Below are positions 44,925 to 53,533 of a stretch of 64,000 nucleotides of DNA, piece by piece (within the stretch, counting starts at the first letter, position 1; every line of letters begins with the position of its first letter). The notes under the pieces are model-generated. The model saw nothing but the letters and a program-made list of their open reading frames with translations, did no database searches and had not been told where the DNA came from. Source of the stretch: Bradyrhizobium sp. 21 (lineage in GTDB: Bacteria > Pseudomonadota > Alphaproteobacteria > Rhizobiales > Xanthobacteraceae); contig NZ_JADPJG010000002.1 in the NCBI RefSeq assembly GCF_023073335.1, positions 415,881 to 479,880 of the forward strand. Direction: 5' to 3'. The translations under genes were made by a program, and so were the position numbers.

Positions 44925-45940
44925 GCCACCGCCAGTGCGCGCGGATCCGATGGCGTCGAGATCCCGTCATAGAGTCCGGCGATGCGGGCGCGCTGGGTCA
45001 CCATCGCCAGCACGGAGTCGAGCGCGGGGGTGGCGATGCCGGTCAGGCGGCCCATCTCCTGCACCACGGTGACGAGCGGGTCGATCTCCATCGGGCGGCC
45101 GCGCTCGAGATCCTGCAGCATCGAGGTCTTGTGCGCGCCGACCTTGCGGGCGCCCTCGATGCGGCGCTCGACGTCGACCCGGAATTTGACGCCGAACGTC
45201 TCGGCGATGGCTTGCGTCTCCACCATGATCGCGCGCGACAGGGCGCGGGTGGCCGGATCGGTGCAGATCACGTCGAGCGTTGCATGGGTCAGCGCGCTGA
45301 TCGGGTTGAAGCAGACATTGCCCCACAGCTTCAGCCAGATCTCGTCGCGGATGCGGTCGAGCACCGGCGCCTTCAGCCCGGCGGCGACGAAGAGATCGGC
45401 GAGCCGCTGCACGTCCGAGGTGATCTCGCCGGAGGGCTCGCCGAGCGGAAAATTGTTGCCGTAGACGTGGCGAATCACGCCGGGCGCCTCGATCTCGGTG
45501 GCGGGATAGACGATGCAGCCGATGGCGCGCTCGGCCCCGATCTCGCGCCATTGCCGTCCGCCGGGGTCGATGCTCTCCAACGTCGCGTTCTCGTATTGGC
45601 CGCCGTGCTTGTGGAAGTACCAATAGGGGATGCCGTTGACGGCGGTGACGATGCGGGTGTGGGGTCCGAGCAGCGGCTGCATCTTCTCGATCACGCCGGT
45701 GATCGAGTGCGCCTTCAGCGTGATAATGATGTAGTCCTGCACGCCGAGCTCGGCGGGATCGTCGGTGCAGCGCGGATGCACGGTGTGCGCCTCCTCGCCT
45801 GCGCGTAGCGTCAGGCCGCGCTCGCGCATCGCGGCGAGGTGGGCGCCCCGTGCGACCAGGCTGACATCGGCGCCAGCGCGCGCGAGCTGAACTCCGAGAT
45901 ATCCGCCGATCGCGCCGGCGCCGTAGATGCAGATCTTCAT
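44921..45940 (-). CDS. 2-dehydropantoate 2-reductase family protein
   Basis: 339 residues. The N-terminal Rossmann motif reads CIYGAGAIGGYLGVQLARAG and suits NADPH. IITLKAHSITGVIEKMQPLL follows, then RIRDEIWLKLWGNVCFNPIS with the catalytic Lys/Asn pair, and TSMLQDLERGRPMEIDPLVT in the C-terminal helical domain. The family includes PanE (pantothenate biosynthesis). Coupling to an FAH-family gene makes a separate keto-acid reduction likely, so I give no panE symbol. The start is the ATG at 45940. Confidence 0.88.
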   Translation of the reverse strand: MKICIYGAGAIGGYLGVQLARAGADVSLVARGAHLAAMRERGLTLRAGEEAHTVHPRCTDDPAELGVQDYIIITLKAHSITGVIEKMQPLLGPHTRIVTAVNGIPYWYFHKHGGQYENATLESIDPGGRQWREIGAERAIGCIVYPATEIEAPGVIRHVYGNNFPLGEPSGEITSDVQRLADLFVAAGLKAPVLDRIRDEIWLKLWGNVCFNPISALTHATLDVICTDPATRALSRAIMVETQAIAETFGVKFRVDVERRIEGARKVGAHKTSMLQDLERGRPMEIDPLVTVVQEMGRLTGIATPALDSVLAMVTQRARIAGLYDGISTPSDPRALAVA

Positions 45941-46043
45941 GAAGTCCTCGCGAAGGGGCGGAAGCCGGATTTTGGGACGAAAGATCCGTCCGGCTCGGAA
46001 GGGTCCGAGCCGGGGCCGGTCGTCGCAGGAGAAGTGTGACGCT

Positions 46044-46469
46044 TCAGGCCGCTTGCGGCGTGCCGTTGATCGCTTCGTCCATGGCCGTGGCGATGTCGCG
46101 CATGCTGACGACCGAGACGAGGCTGTAATCGTCGATGACGGGCAGGTGACGGATGTGATTCTGGTTCATCAAATGGCGGATGTGCTCGATCGTGTCGCTC
46201 GACGTGCAGGACACCAGCTGCTGCACCGAGACGAGTTGCGAGACCTTGACGTTGACGGCATTGGCGCCGTGCTCGGCGACGGCGCGCACGACGTCGCGCT
46301 CGGTGAACATGCCGACCGCGGTGTTGCCTTCCGAGCGGACCACGTCCTTGACCACCAGTGCGCTGATATTGTTGGCGCGCATCAGCTTGGCGGCGATACC
46401 CACCGTTTCGTTCATTCGCACCGTGACAACGCGCGGCGTCTTCTTGCGCAGAATGTCTCCGACCAGCAT
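46044..46469 (-). CDS. CBS-domain pair protein, possible member of the oxalate regulon
   Basis: 141 residues from the ATG at 46469 (MLVGDILRKKTPRVVTVRMN). Two CBS motifs form a Bateman pair: IAAKLMRANNISALVVKD...VGMFTERDVVRAVAEHG and TIEHIRHLMNQNHIRHLPVI...LVSVVSMRDIATAMDE. Such pairs sense adenine nucleotides and often stand alone. An operator-like site TGGTAT-ACATA-ATGCCA lies 34 bp before the start codon, so expression may track oxalate. Confidence 0.9.
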   Translation of the reverse strand: MLVGDILRKKTPRVVTVRMNETVGIAAKLMRANNISALVVKDVVRSEGNTAVGMFTERDVVRAVAEHGANAVNVKVSQLVSVQQLVSCTSSDTIEHIRHLMNQNHIRHLPVIDDYSLVSVVSMRDIATAMDEAINGTPQAA

Positions 46470-46502
46470 TGCAACCTCCTTGGGTGAATGATCGCTCAAG
46501 TG

Positions 46503-46519
46503 TGGTATACATAATGCCA
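46503..46519. promoter_or_regulatory. GntR-type operator, site 1 (before CBS gene)
   Basis: TGGTAT-ACATA-ATGCCA, a six-base inverted repeat with a five-base spacer and one mismatch. It shares its consensus TGGYAT-N5-ATRCCA with five further sites at 48079, 49575, 49968, 58008 and 58089. Confidence 0.7.
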
Positions 46520-46593
46520 ATCGTCAAGCGTTCGATTTGGCTGATCCGAAAATTCTTGAGGCAGCAATACTGACGTTTGTCGTCGCGCCGAAA

Positions 46594-46628
46594 CAAACCA
46601 AAACAAAAGGGGCGCATCGCTGCGCCCC
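46594..46628 (-). terminator. Rho-independent terminator of the first oxlT-like gene
   Basis: GGGGCGCA and TGCGCCCC (46609-46616 and 46621-46628) form an 8-bp perfect stem with a four-base loop. Read on the minus strand it is followed by TTTTGTTTTGG. It lies 28 bp after the stop of the gene 46656-47978. Confidence 0.88.
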
Positions 46629-46655
46629 TGTCTCAACCGTGCAAGTGTGTGGCTG

Positions 46656-47978
46656 TCACGCCGTCTCGGTCTTGGCGCTACCCGTCGCGGCATTGGCGCT
46701 CTCGGCTTCCTTGCCGAGGATGAAGGAGCGGCGCAGGGGCTTGATCACGAACAACGCCATCAGTGCCGCCGTCGCGTTAAGCGCCACCGCGACCACGAAC
46801 ACGGCCTTCCAGCCGTACGTTGCCGAGATCACGCTTGCGAGCGGAACGAGCAGCGAGGCGGTGCCCTTCGCGGTGTAGAGCATGCCGTTATTGGTGGTTG
46901 CGTATTTTGAGCCGAAGGTGTCGCCGCAGGTCGCCGGGAACAGCGAGTAGATCTCGCCGAACACGCCGAAATAGACCGCGGTCGCGAGCACGAAGACAAC
47001 AGGCACGTGACCATAGGCCGACAGCGTCAACAGCATCAAGGCGGCGGTGCCGAACGCGATGAACATGGTGTTCTCGCGGCCGATATTGTCGGAGACGTAG
47101 CCGAAGAACGGGCGGCCGAACCCGTCGAAGATTCGGTCGAGCGAGATCGCGAAGGTCAATGCCGCCATCTGGAAGCCGGCAAGCGTCACCGGCGTGTCGG
47201 CGATCTTGAAGTCGTGCGCGATCGGCGCGATCTGCGCCGCGGTCATCAGGCCGCCGGAGGCGACCATGACGAAAACGAGGTACATCACCCAGAAAATAGG
47301 GGCGCGCAGCACCTGCGGCGGGGTGAAGTCGATCTTGGTCTGCGGCAGATTGAGCTGCTTCTTCTTCGGCGGGATCGAGATCCGCGGCGGTTGGATGAAG
47401 AAGGCGAGCACGAACACGATCACGCCCTGGCCGATGCCGAAGGTGAGGAACGCGTGCTGATAGCCGCTGGTTGAGATCATGGTGGCGATCGGCACGATGG
47501 TGAGGGCTGCGCCTGCGCCGAAGCCGGCGGCGGTCGCACCGGCGGCGAGGCCGCGGCGGTCGGGAAACCATTTCAGCGCGTTGCCGACGCAGGTGCCGTA
47601 GACCGCGCCCGCGCCCATGCCGCCGATGACGGCCGCCGTGTAGAGCAGGGGAAGGCTGTCGGCGTAGGAGTTGAGAATCCACGAGAGCGCGATCATGACG
47701 CCGCCGAACATGATGACGATGCGCGGACCGTATTTGTCGACGAACCAGGCCTCGATCGGCACCAGCCAGGTTTCGGTGACGACGAAGATGGTGAAAGCGA
47801 GCTGGATCGCGGCGCGCCCCCAATGGTGCGCGTGATCGATCGGATCGACGAACAGCGTCCAGCCATATTGCAAATTGGCAATCATCGCCATGCAGACGAT
47901 GCCCATGGCGAGCTGAAGCCAACGGAAACCGGTGCGAAGGGGCGCGGCCGTGACGGCGCCATCCGTGCTGGAAATCAT
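46656..47978 (-). CDS. oxlT: MFS transporter of the oxalate:formate antiporter (OxlT) family, copy 1
   Basis: 440 residues from the ATG at 47978, with GGGAGG before it. Twelve spans are expected. Family features are LQYGWTLFVDPIDHAHHWG in helix I and its loop, TWLVPIEAWFVDKYGPRIVI, NALKWFPDRRGLAAGATAAG, and a Lys in helix XI (LYTAKGTASLLVPLAS) that may equal the oxalate-binding Lys of Oxalobacter OxlT. The protein exchanges oxalate for formate across the inner membrane in that family. It has an operator-like site 101 bp upstream. Its neighbour, copy 2, is similar. Substrate by family and context only. Confidence 0.82.
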   Translation of the reverse strand: MISSTDGAVTAAPLRTGFRWLQLAMGIVCMAMIANLQYGWTLFVDPIDHAHHWGRAAIQLAFTIFVVTETWLVPIEAWFVDKYGPRIVIMFGGVMIALSWILNSYADSLPLLYTAAVIGGMGAGAVYGTCVGNALKWFPDRRGLAAGATAAGFGAGAALTIVPIATMISTSGYQHAFLTFGIGQGVIVFVLAFFIQPPRISIPPKKKQLNLPQTKIDFTPPQVLRAPIFWVMYLVFVMVASGGLMTAAQIAPIAHDFKIADTPVTLAGFQMAALTFAISLDRIFDGFGRPFFGYVSDNIGRENTMFIAFGTAALMLLTLSAYGHVPVVFVLATAVYFGVFGEIYSLFPATCGDTFGSKYATTNNGMLYTAKGTASLLVPLASVISATYGWKAVFVVAVALNATAALMALFVIKPLRRSFILGKEAESANAATGSAKTETA

Positions 47979-48078
47979 CAAGAACCTCCCGAGCGCCTGA
48001 TTGCTTACGACCTGGGATTGCAAGAGGACCCAGTGTCGCAAATATTGTGGCTTATCGTCGCAAGCGCGGCGGGGAGCT

Positions 48079-48095
48079 TGGTATACCATATTCCA
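48079..48095. promoter_or_regulatory. GntR-type operator, site 2 (before oxlT copy 1)
   Basis: TGGTAT-ACCAT-ATTCCA, a weaker match to TGGYAT-N5-ATRCCA with one off-consensus base in the right arm. It is 101 bp before the start codon of the transporter gene at 47978. Confidence 0.6.
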
Positions 48096-48169
48096 GATTG
48101 CAAGCCCTAACTTGGGCCTCTGGCGACAATTTGCGGAGTTCCGTCCGCACCAGCGGGATCGCGAAGCTT

Positions 48170-48204
48170 CGCGTAAAACGAAAACGCCCGGCCGTGGGCC
48201 GGGC
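48170..48204 (-). terminator. Rho-independent terminator of oxlT copy 2
   Basis: CGCCCGGCC...GGCCGGGCG (48184-48204) is a 9-bp stem with a three-base loop. On the minus strand it is followed by TTTTCGTTTTACG. It is placed 33 bp after the stop of the gene 48237-49523. Confidence 0.88.
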
Positions 48205-48236
48205 GTCATGCGCGGGAAAGCGCTTTTGGGAGCGCG

Positions 48237-49523
48237 TCAGACGGTCGATTTTGCGACCACGATCTTGCGCCAGGGCTTGAGCACCGCGATCGCCAGCGCC
48301 GAGGCCAGGATGTTGGCGCCCGCCGCGATGATGAACACGTTGTCCCAACTGCCCGACGATTGCTGCATGTAATTGCCGATCGGGACCAGCAGCGCGGCCG
48401 TGCCCTTCGCGGTGTAGAGCAGGCCGGCATTGGTGGTCGCGAACTTGGCGCCGAACGTGTCGGTGCAGGTCGAGGGGAACAGCGAGTAGATCTCACCCCA
48501 GGCGAAGAACACGAAGCCCGAGAGCAGCACGAACCAAAGGGGATCGTGACCCCAGAGGTAGAGCATCCAGATGCCAACACCTTCCATGCCGAAGGCGATG
48601 AACATCGTGTTCTCGCGGCCGATCATGTCGGAGATCCAGCCGAAGAACGGACGCGTCAGGCCGTTGAGCACGCGGTCGATCGTGGCCGCGAAGGTCACCG
48701 CCGTCATCGTCACCGCCATCAATGTGACCGGCACGTTGTCGACCTTCCAATCGGCCGCGATCGGCTTCAGGTTTGCCGTCACCATCAGGCCGCCGGCGCC
48801 GACGATCACGAACATGAAGTACATCAGCCAGAAGATCGGCTGACGCAGCACCTCGGTCGGCTGGTAGTTGCGTCGCGTCTGCAGCAGATTGGCGTTCGCA
48901 ACCACGTTCGGCACCTGACCCGGCTTGGGCGCGAGCAGGAAGAAGGCGAGGATGCAGATGATGATGCCTTGTCCGAGGCCGAAATAAAGGAACGTGGTCT
49001 GGAAACCGCTGTCCTTGATCATGGCCTGGATCGGCGCGACGGTCAGCGCGGAGCCTGCACCGAAGCCCGCGGCGGTGATGCCCGCGGCAAGGCCGCGCTT
49101 GTCTGGAAACCATTTCAGCGCGTTGCCGACGCAGGTGCCGTAGACGCCGCCGGCGCCGATGCCCGCGACGATCATGCCGAGATAGTAGCCGTTGAGCGTG
49201 GTGGCCTGCGCGTTGATCGCCCAACCGACGGCACAGAGCACGCCGCCGACCAGCACCACGATGCGCGGACCGTATTTGTCGACGAACCATCCTTCGATCG
49301 GCACGAGCCAGGTCTCGAACAGTACGAACAGCGTGAAGGCCCACTGGATCGAGGCGCGATCCCAGCCGAATTTCTTCTGGATGTCGGGGACGAAGAACGT
49401 CCAGCCGTATTGATAGTTGGCGATCATCACCATCGCCGCTACACCGACCGCCAATTGCGCCCAGCGATACGTGTCGCTAACGCGCGCGGCTGTAGGGACC
49501 GTTGCGTGCACCATGTCCGTCAT
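48237..49523 (-). CDS. MFS transporter of the oxalate:formate antiporter (OxlT) family, copy 2
   Basis: 428 residues from the ATG at 49523 (MTDMVHATVPTAARVSD), with GGAGG upstream. It is clearly paralogous to copy 1, sharing ETWLVPIEGWFVDKYGPRIV, NALKWFPDKRGLAAGITAAG and LLYTAKGTAALLVPIGNYMQ, with the helix XI Lys. The helix I region is NYQYGWTFFVPDIQKKFGWD. An operator-like site is 52 bp upstream. Presence of two copies may reflect different substrates (oxalate, formate or another dicarboxylate) or dosage. Confidence 0.82.
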   Translation of the reverse strand: MTDMVHATVPTAARVSDTYRWAQLAVGVAAMVMIANYQYGWTFFVPDIQKKFGWDRASIQWAFTLFVLFETWLVPIEGWFVDKYGPRIVVLVGGVLCAVGWAINAQATTLNGYYLGMIVAGIGAGGVYGTCVGNALKWFPDKRGLAAGITAAGFGAGSALTVAPIQAMIKDSGFQTTFLYFGLGQGIIICILAFFLLAPKPGQVPNVVANANLLQTRRNYQPTEVLRQPIFWLMYFMFVIVGAGGLMVTANLKPIAADWKVDNVPVTLMAVTMTAVTFAATIDRVLNGLTRPFFGWISDMIGRENTMFIAFGMEGVGIWMLYLWGHDPLWFVLLSGFVFFAWGEIYSLFPSTCTDTFGAKFATTNAGLLYTAKGTAALLVPIGNYMQQSSGSWDNVFIIAAGANILASALAIAVLKPWRKIVVAKSTV

Positions 49524-49574
49524 AAAGCCTCCCGTGGCGCCTCTCATTTTTCTGCGAGCGCTGGAGAGGCATTC

Positions 49575-49591
49575 TTGTATTCATTATGCCA
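49575..49591. promoter_or_regulatory. GntR-type operator, site 3 (before oxlT copy 2)
   Basis: TTGTAT-TCATT-ATGCCA fits the shared pattern with one substitution in the left arm. It lies 52 bp from the start codon at 49523. Confidence 0.55.
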
Positions 49592-49681
49592 AGGTTCAAG
49601 CGCTGGTCCGGTCACCGTGCGCAAATGCCGCAGCGTTTTTGCTGGCTGCGGCCGTGACTCAAGGACAGCACAAGTAGAAAT

Positions 49682-49703
49682 GGCCCCGTCCTGCGGGGCC
49701 ATT
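49682..49703 (-). terminator. Hairpin downstream of the 45-aa gene
   Basis: GGCCCCG and CGGGGCC around TCCTG form a strong stem inside ATGGCCCC...GGGGCCAT. On the minus strand a short T-rich run follows. It would end the transcript of the small gene 49774-49911. Confidence 0.65.
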
Positions 49704-49773
49704 CATCAAAAGTAGTAGGCGAACTGGAATGAAACCACCGCTGCTCGGTGGCGGTGCCGCAATAGCGCCCGGC

Positions 49774-49911
49774 TTACAGGCCGAAACGCGGCAGGTCGCC
49801 GTTCCGATTCGAGATTTCGGCGCTCGCCATCAGGAGGCGATCAATCGTGGCCATCAGGCGGGCGAACAGCGAAGACGACGGAGCGAGAGCGAGGGCAGCG
49901 GACTTGGACAT
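49774..49911 (-). CDS. 45-residue protein under the shared operator
   Basis: A short gene with an ATG at 49911 and TAA at 49774. The peptide reads MSKSAALALAPSSSLFARLM then ATIDRLLMASAEISNRNGDL and PRFGL. An amphipathic helix (SLFARLMATIDRLLMASAEI) is the main feature, and the C-terminal NGDLPRFGL looks conserved by type. An operator-like site is 57 bp before the ATG, and a terminator-like hairpin lies after the stop. Both support a real transcript in the oxalate region. The function is unknown. Confidence 0.7.
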   Translation of the reverse strand: MSKSAALALAPSSSLFARLMATIDRLLMASAEISNRNGDLPRFGL

Positions 49912-49967
49912 CGGAAATCCCCTTCTTCAGACAGTCAGTATTGCTGTCTCATTTCGAAGGGCAATCT

Positions 49968-49984
49968 ATGTATACCAGATGCCA
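49968..49984. promoter_or_regulatory. GntR-type operator, site 4 (before the 45-aa gene)
   Basis: ATGTAT-ACCAG-ATGCCA matches the shared pattern with two differences in the left arm. It could serve the small gene on the minus strand, and possibly the Hsp70-like gene on the plus strand (start 50181). Confidence 0.55.
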
Positions 49985-50180
49985 CTGTCTACACGTACCA
50001 TTGCATAGCAGCATGCGCTATCCCGCATTGCAGCATAACAAGGGGTTAAAGCGGGTCATTCGGGGCTCAAATCGCAAAAAGCCGCGGAAACGAAGCGTTT
50101 GATGGTTGGACGGGGTCTTGGCAGGCCCAGTCAAAGCCGTTAGTGGTCTGCCCCCTTCCAATCATCTGTCAGAGTGGTTC

Positions 50181-51512
50181 ATGTCGAGCGCCTCGCCCGC
50201 CGTCTCGATCGGTATCGATTTCGGGACCAGCAATACGGTCGTCGCCATCGCGGCGGACGACCGCCGGGTCGAGGCCATTCGCTTCGACCATGGCGGCCAG
50301 CGCCACAGCGTCTACGTCTCGGCCCTGTGCTTCTGGGAGGACCGGCCGGGCGCCGGAGCCCAGGCCGAGGGCGGCCCGTGGGCGATCGAGACGTTCCTTG
50401 AGGGCCGTCACGTCCACCGCTTCCTCCAGTCGTTCAAGACTTTTGCTGCGAGCAGCAGCTTCAACACCACGCAGGTTTTCCGGCAGCGCTTCAAGTTCGA
50501 GGACATTCTCGCGGCGTTTCTGCGGACGCTGGCGCGCCATGGCGGCGATAAATTCGGCTTCGAGACGTCGACCATCACGGTCGGCCGACCGGTCCGCTTC
50601 GCCGGCGGCAATCCCGACGAGGCGCTGGCGATGCAGCGCTACCGGGCTGCGTTCGAGCGTCTCGGCGCCGGCCACGCACGCTATGTCTACGAGCCCGTGG
50701 GAGCTGCGTTCTCATTCGCCCGCCGGCTGGAGCGCGATGCGACCGTGCTGGTCGCGGATTTCGGCGGCGGCACCAGCGATTTCTCGGTGATGCGGTTCTC
50801 GCGCGCGGGAGGTGCCCTGCACGCCGATCCGCTTGGACATGCCGGCATCGGGATTGCGGGCGACACCTTCGACTACCGCATCGTCGATCACGTCGTCTCG
50901 CCGCGGCTCGGCAAAGGCTCCAGCTTCCGCTCATTCGACAAGGTGCTGCCGGTCCCAACCGGCCACTACACCAACCTCGCGCGCTGGCATCAGCTCGCGA
51001 TGATGAAGAGCAACGGCGATTTGCGCGAGCTCCGCGAGCTTGCGCGCTCCGCGCTGAAGCCGGCTCTGCTCGAGGATTTCATCACCATCGTCGATCTCGA
51101 CCTCGGCTTTTCGCTGTACCGCGCGGTGTCCGACGCCAAGGTCGCGCTGTCGGCGCAGGATGAGGTTGATTTCCGCTTCAAGGGTGGCGGGGTGGATATT
51201 GGCGCCGCCATCACGCGGAAAAATTTCGAAGCCTGGATTGTCGACGACATCGCAAGGCTCGGGGCCACCGTCGACAAGGTGCTGAACGAGGCCGGCATCA
51301 AAGCGCGCGAGGTGGAGAAGGTGTTTTTGACCGGCGGCACCTCCTTCGTGCCCGCCGTTCGAAAACTGTTTGCCGAGCGGTTCGGCAACGAACGGCTGAT
51401 GTCGGGCGACCAATTCGAGTCGATCGCCTACGGCCTCGCCTTGATCGGGCACAGTCCCGACCCGGACCGCTGGACCGCAAGCGGCGGGCTCGAGCCGAAG
51501 GCGGGCGCGTAA
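50181..51512 (+). CDS. Hsp70-family ATPase lacking the substrate-binding domain (YegD-like)
   Basis: 443 residues from the ATG at 50181 (MSSASPAVSIGIDFGTSNTV). The actin-like ATPase shows phosphate 1 (GIDFGTSNTVVAIA), phosphate 2 (VLVADFGGGTSDFSVM), and the adenosine motif VFLTGGTSFVPAVRKLF. The protein ends shortly after the ATPase fold, so the peptide-binding domain of DnaK is missing, as in YegD. The role of such proteins is not firmly known; they may be chaperone-like or regulatory. The frame runs from 50106, but the extra N-terminus does not fit the Hsp70 start. Confidence 0.9.
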   Translation: MSSASPAVSIGIDFGTSNTVVAIAADDRRVEAIRFDHGGQRHSVYVSALCFWEDRPGAGAQAEGGPWAIETFLEGRHVHRFLQSFKTFAASSSFNTTQVFRQRFKFEDILAAFLRTLARHGGDKFGFETSTITVGRPVRFAGGNPDEALAMQRYRAAFERLGAGHARYVYEPVGAAFSFARRLERDATVLVADFGGGTSDFSVMRFSRAGGALHADPLGHAGIGIAGDTFDYRIVDHVVSPRLGKGSSFRSFDKVLPVPTGHYTNLARWHQLAMMKSNGDLRELRELARSALKPALLEDFITIVDLDLGFSLYRAVSDAKVALSAQDEVDFRFKGGGVDIGAAITRKNFEAWIVDDIARLGATVDKVLNEAGIKAREVEKVFLTGGTSFVPAVRKLFAERFGNERLMSGDQFESIAYGLALIGHSPDPDRWTASGGLEPKAGA

Positions 51513-51558
51513 GCCTGAGGTCACGCTGCCGCCCTCAACTCTCGGTCCGATCTGGACT

Positions 51559-52002
51559 CTATTGCTTGATCTCGGGTTCGACGAGCTTCGCCAGATTGCG
51601 CAGAGACTCCTGCCAACCGAGATAACAAGCCTCCGGCGGGATGACGTCGGGGATGCCGGCCTGCGTGATATCGACTTCAGTGCCGACCGAGACCTTCTTC
51701 AAGATCACGGTCACCTGGATCTCGCCCGGCAGATTGGGATCGTCGAACTTGTCGGTGTAGCGCAGACGTTCGCCCGGGACGAGTTCGAGATATTCGCCGC
51801 CGAAGGCGTGGCTGTTGCCCGTCGTGAAGTTGCGGAACGACATCTTGAACGTGCCCCCGACCTTCGGCTCGAAATGATGGACGGTGCAGGTAAAGCCGTT
51901 CGGCGGAAGCCATTTCGCCAGCGCATCCGCCTCCAGGAAGGCGCGATAGACTTTCTCCGGACTGGTGGTGAGCACGCGGTGCAGGCGGACAGTGCTGGGC
52001 AT
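51559..52002 (-). CDS. SRPBCC (AHSA1-like) domain protein
   Basis: 147 residues. VLTTSPEKVYRAFLEADALA and KWLPPNGFTCTVHHFEPKVG form the start of the helix-grip fold. GEYLELVPGERLRYTDKFDD and PPEACYLGWQESLRNLAKLV (terminal helix) are typical of the activator of Hsp90 ATPase/polyketide-cyclase-like family. The ligand is unknown. Confidence 0.88.
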   Translation of the reverse strand: MPSTVRLHRVLTTSPEKVYRAFLEADALAKWLPPNGFTCTVHHFEPKVGGTFKMSFRNFTTGNSHAFGGEYLELVPGERLRYTDKFDDPNLPGEIQVTVILKKVSVGTEVDITQAGIPDVIPPEACYLGWQESLRNLAKLVEPEIKQ

Positions 52003-52570
52003 GATTGTTCATCCTCTTGAATTGATGGGCCCGACGTTGATGTCGATTGCCCATTCATGCCCCGAGGACGAACGAAACTCTACCGATCCGACATCGCGTC
52101 CTGGATTTCCTGTCAGGCCTTGTCGGCGTCCGCAATCGTCATGCGCGCGTCGCGATCGAGGCAGGGCAGGTTTTCACCGCGAGTTCAATGCGGCTGTCGT
52201 GCAATTCTTGAGAGAGCAGCTTGCTGGGGGCGAACGATGAGCGCTCGATAGCGCGGATCATGGCGACGCGCTCAGGCCAGCAGAGCTGGCCAGCGTCAAA
52301 TCGGCGTTTCCGAAGGTAAAGTCGACCTTGCGCCAGGCGCCTTTCTGCCCGAATCTTCCAGCCTGACACCGTACGGCCGGGCCCCTGAGGGGGTTAAATC
52401 CCGCCAAGCCTTGCATAAGACGAAGATGAGGTATACGGTAGAGTTGTTCGTTCAGCCGCTGTGCCTTGTTGAATGCGCCCGCGGGCTCCTTTTCCATAGA
52501 CATCGACGAATTGAATTGGTTCTGCGTGGGTGTCACGCGGACCGCGCGCGTATGCGCTTTGGAGAAGTAA
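52003..52570. other. Long intergenic region before the cold shock gene
   Basis: 568 bp without a convincing gene. The part from about 52440 to 52570 probably holds the promoter and long 5' leader usual for cold shock genes. A minus-strand frame at 52139-52369 (76 codons) was considered and not supported. Confidence 0.5.
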
Positions 52571-52780
52571 ATGACGACAGGTACTGTGAAGTGGTTCAAC
52601 GGCCAGAAGGGCTTTGGATTCATTCAGCCGAACGACGGCGGTAATGATGTGTTCGTTCACATCAGCGCGGTCGAGCGGGCTGGTCTTGCAGGTCTCGCCG
52701 AGGGCCAAAAGGTCAACTTCGAGCTCAAGACCGACAAGATGCGGGGCAAGGTCAGCGCAGAGAATCTCTCGCTCGCCTAA
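52571..52780 (+). CDS. CspA-family cold shock protein
   Basis: 69 residues, the usual size. The OB-fold RNA-binding motifs are intact: RNP1 KGFGFI in [17 protein letters not shown] and RNP2 VFVHI in [14 protein letters not shown]. It binds single-stranded RNA or DNA and loosens RNA structure. A GGAG Shine-Dalgarno site lies close to the ATG (GGAGAAGTAAATG). Rhizobial genomes usually carry several such genes, so no specific symbol is given. Confidence 0.96.
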   Translation: MTTGTVKWFNGQKGFGFIQPNDGGNDVFVHISAVERAGLAGLAEGQKVNFELKTDKMRGKVSAENLSLA

Positions 52781-52877
52781 GGCCTTGGTGCCGTTTCACG
52801 GATGTACTGAAACGGCCGTGCTACCCGCTTGATCCCCGGATTGAGCGGGTTTTGTCCGTTGTGGAGCAGGGTGAATA

Positions 52878-53120
52878 ATGAGCGCCAGGAAATCGGCCGA
52901 ACCGTCCCCTGAAGCGATCGCGCGTTCCAATCGTCAGCGCTTGGCTGCTGAAGAGGGAGCGCGAGCGATGGTGGATGCCGAAAAGCAGGCCGTCGATGTT
53001 CGCAAGAACATGGCGCGGCTTCGAGAACTCCGCCAGGCCAAGGAAGCGGCCGACGCAACCCTTCAGGCATCGTTGCCGGCGTCCACCCCGGCGAAGCGCA
53101 AGAAGAAGGTGCCGCGATAG
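52878..53120 (+). CDS. Small basic helical protein (80 aa)
   Basis: 80 residues starting MSARKSAEPSPEAIARSNRQ. A charged helix (RLAAEEGARAMVDAEKQAVD, VRKNMARLRELRQAKEAADA) precedes an Ala/Pro linker and the basic tail PAKRKKKVPR. It lies 97 bp after the cold shock gene and may be part of its transcript. The function is unknown; nucleic acid binding by the basic tail is possible. Confidence 0.65.
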   Translation: MSARKSAEPSPEAIARSNRQRLAAEEGARAMVDAEKQAVDVRKNMARLRELRQAKEAADATLQASLPASTPAKRKKKVPR

Positions 53121-53182
53121 TGCCTTCAAGTGCGCCGACGAAAATCTGGAGAGGGCCGGTCACATGCCGAAGAGTGCGGGTC

Positions 53183-53404
53183 TTGCCTAGAATCAAACTG
53201 GACGGCGGTGGCACAATTACTTTTTTTCTCGCGCTTGGCGCGGGTCGGCAAATGTGCCGACTTGCGACCACGTTTCTGACGCAGAAGCAGGCCTTCAGCT
53301 ATCTTCAAAAGAACCGAACGGAATTCGAGCGCATCGCGCGGACCCGGCTGGCCTCGGGGGAGCTCGAAGACGGGATCGTCGTGCTCTCGATGCTCCAGAT
53401 TTGA
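53183..53404 (+). CDS. Small conserved-type protein of unknown function
   Basis: 73 residues if read from the TTG at 53183 (LPRIKLDGGGTITFFLALGA); a GTG at 53120 that overlaps the stop of the previous gene would add 21 residues of poor composition. The segment FLTQKQAFSYLQKNRTEFER and the end ARTRLASGELEDGIVVLSML look like a real compact fold. The function is unknown. Confidence 0.55.
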   Translation: MPRIKLDGGGTITFFLALGAGRQMCRLATTFLTQKQAFSYLQKNRTEFERIARTRLASGELEDGIVVLSMLQI

Positions 53405-53533
53405 GTTTTGACGCGTTTTCTTCACGCGGACCGGTATCCACTTCGCCCGAAGATGCTCTCGCTCGAGGTCAGGCCTCGATTTCGATGCAGGGCGTCCAGC
53501 GTGGTCGCGATCTGAACCCGGCCCAAAGCGCTG

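Noticed and set aside
52139..52369. 76-codon minus-strand ORF in the leader region of the cold shock gene
   Set aside because: No clear Shine-Dalgarno site, poor composition at both ends, and it overlaps the probable csp upstream region.
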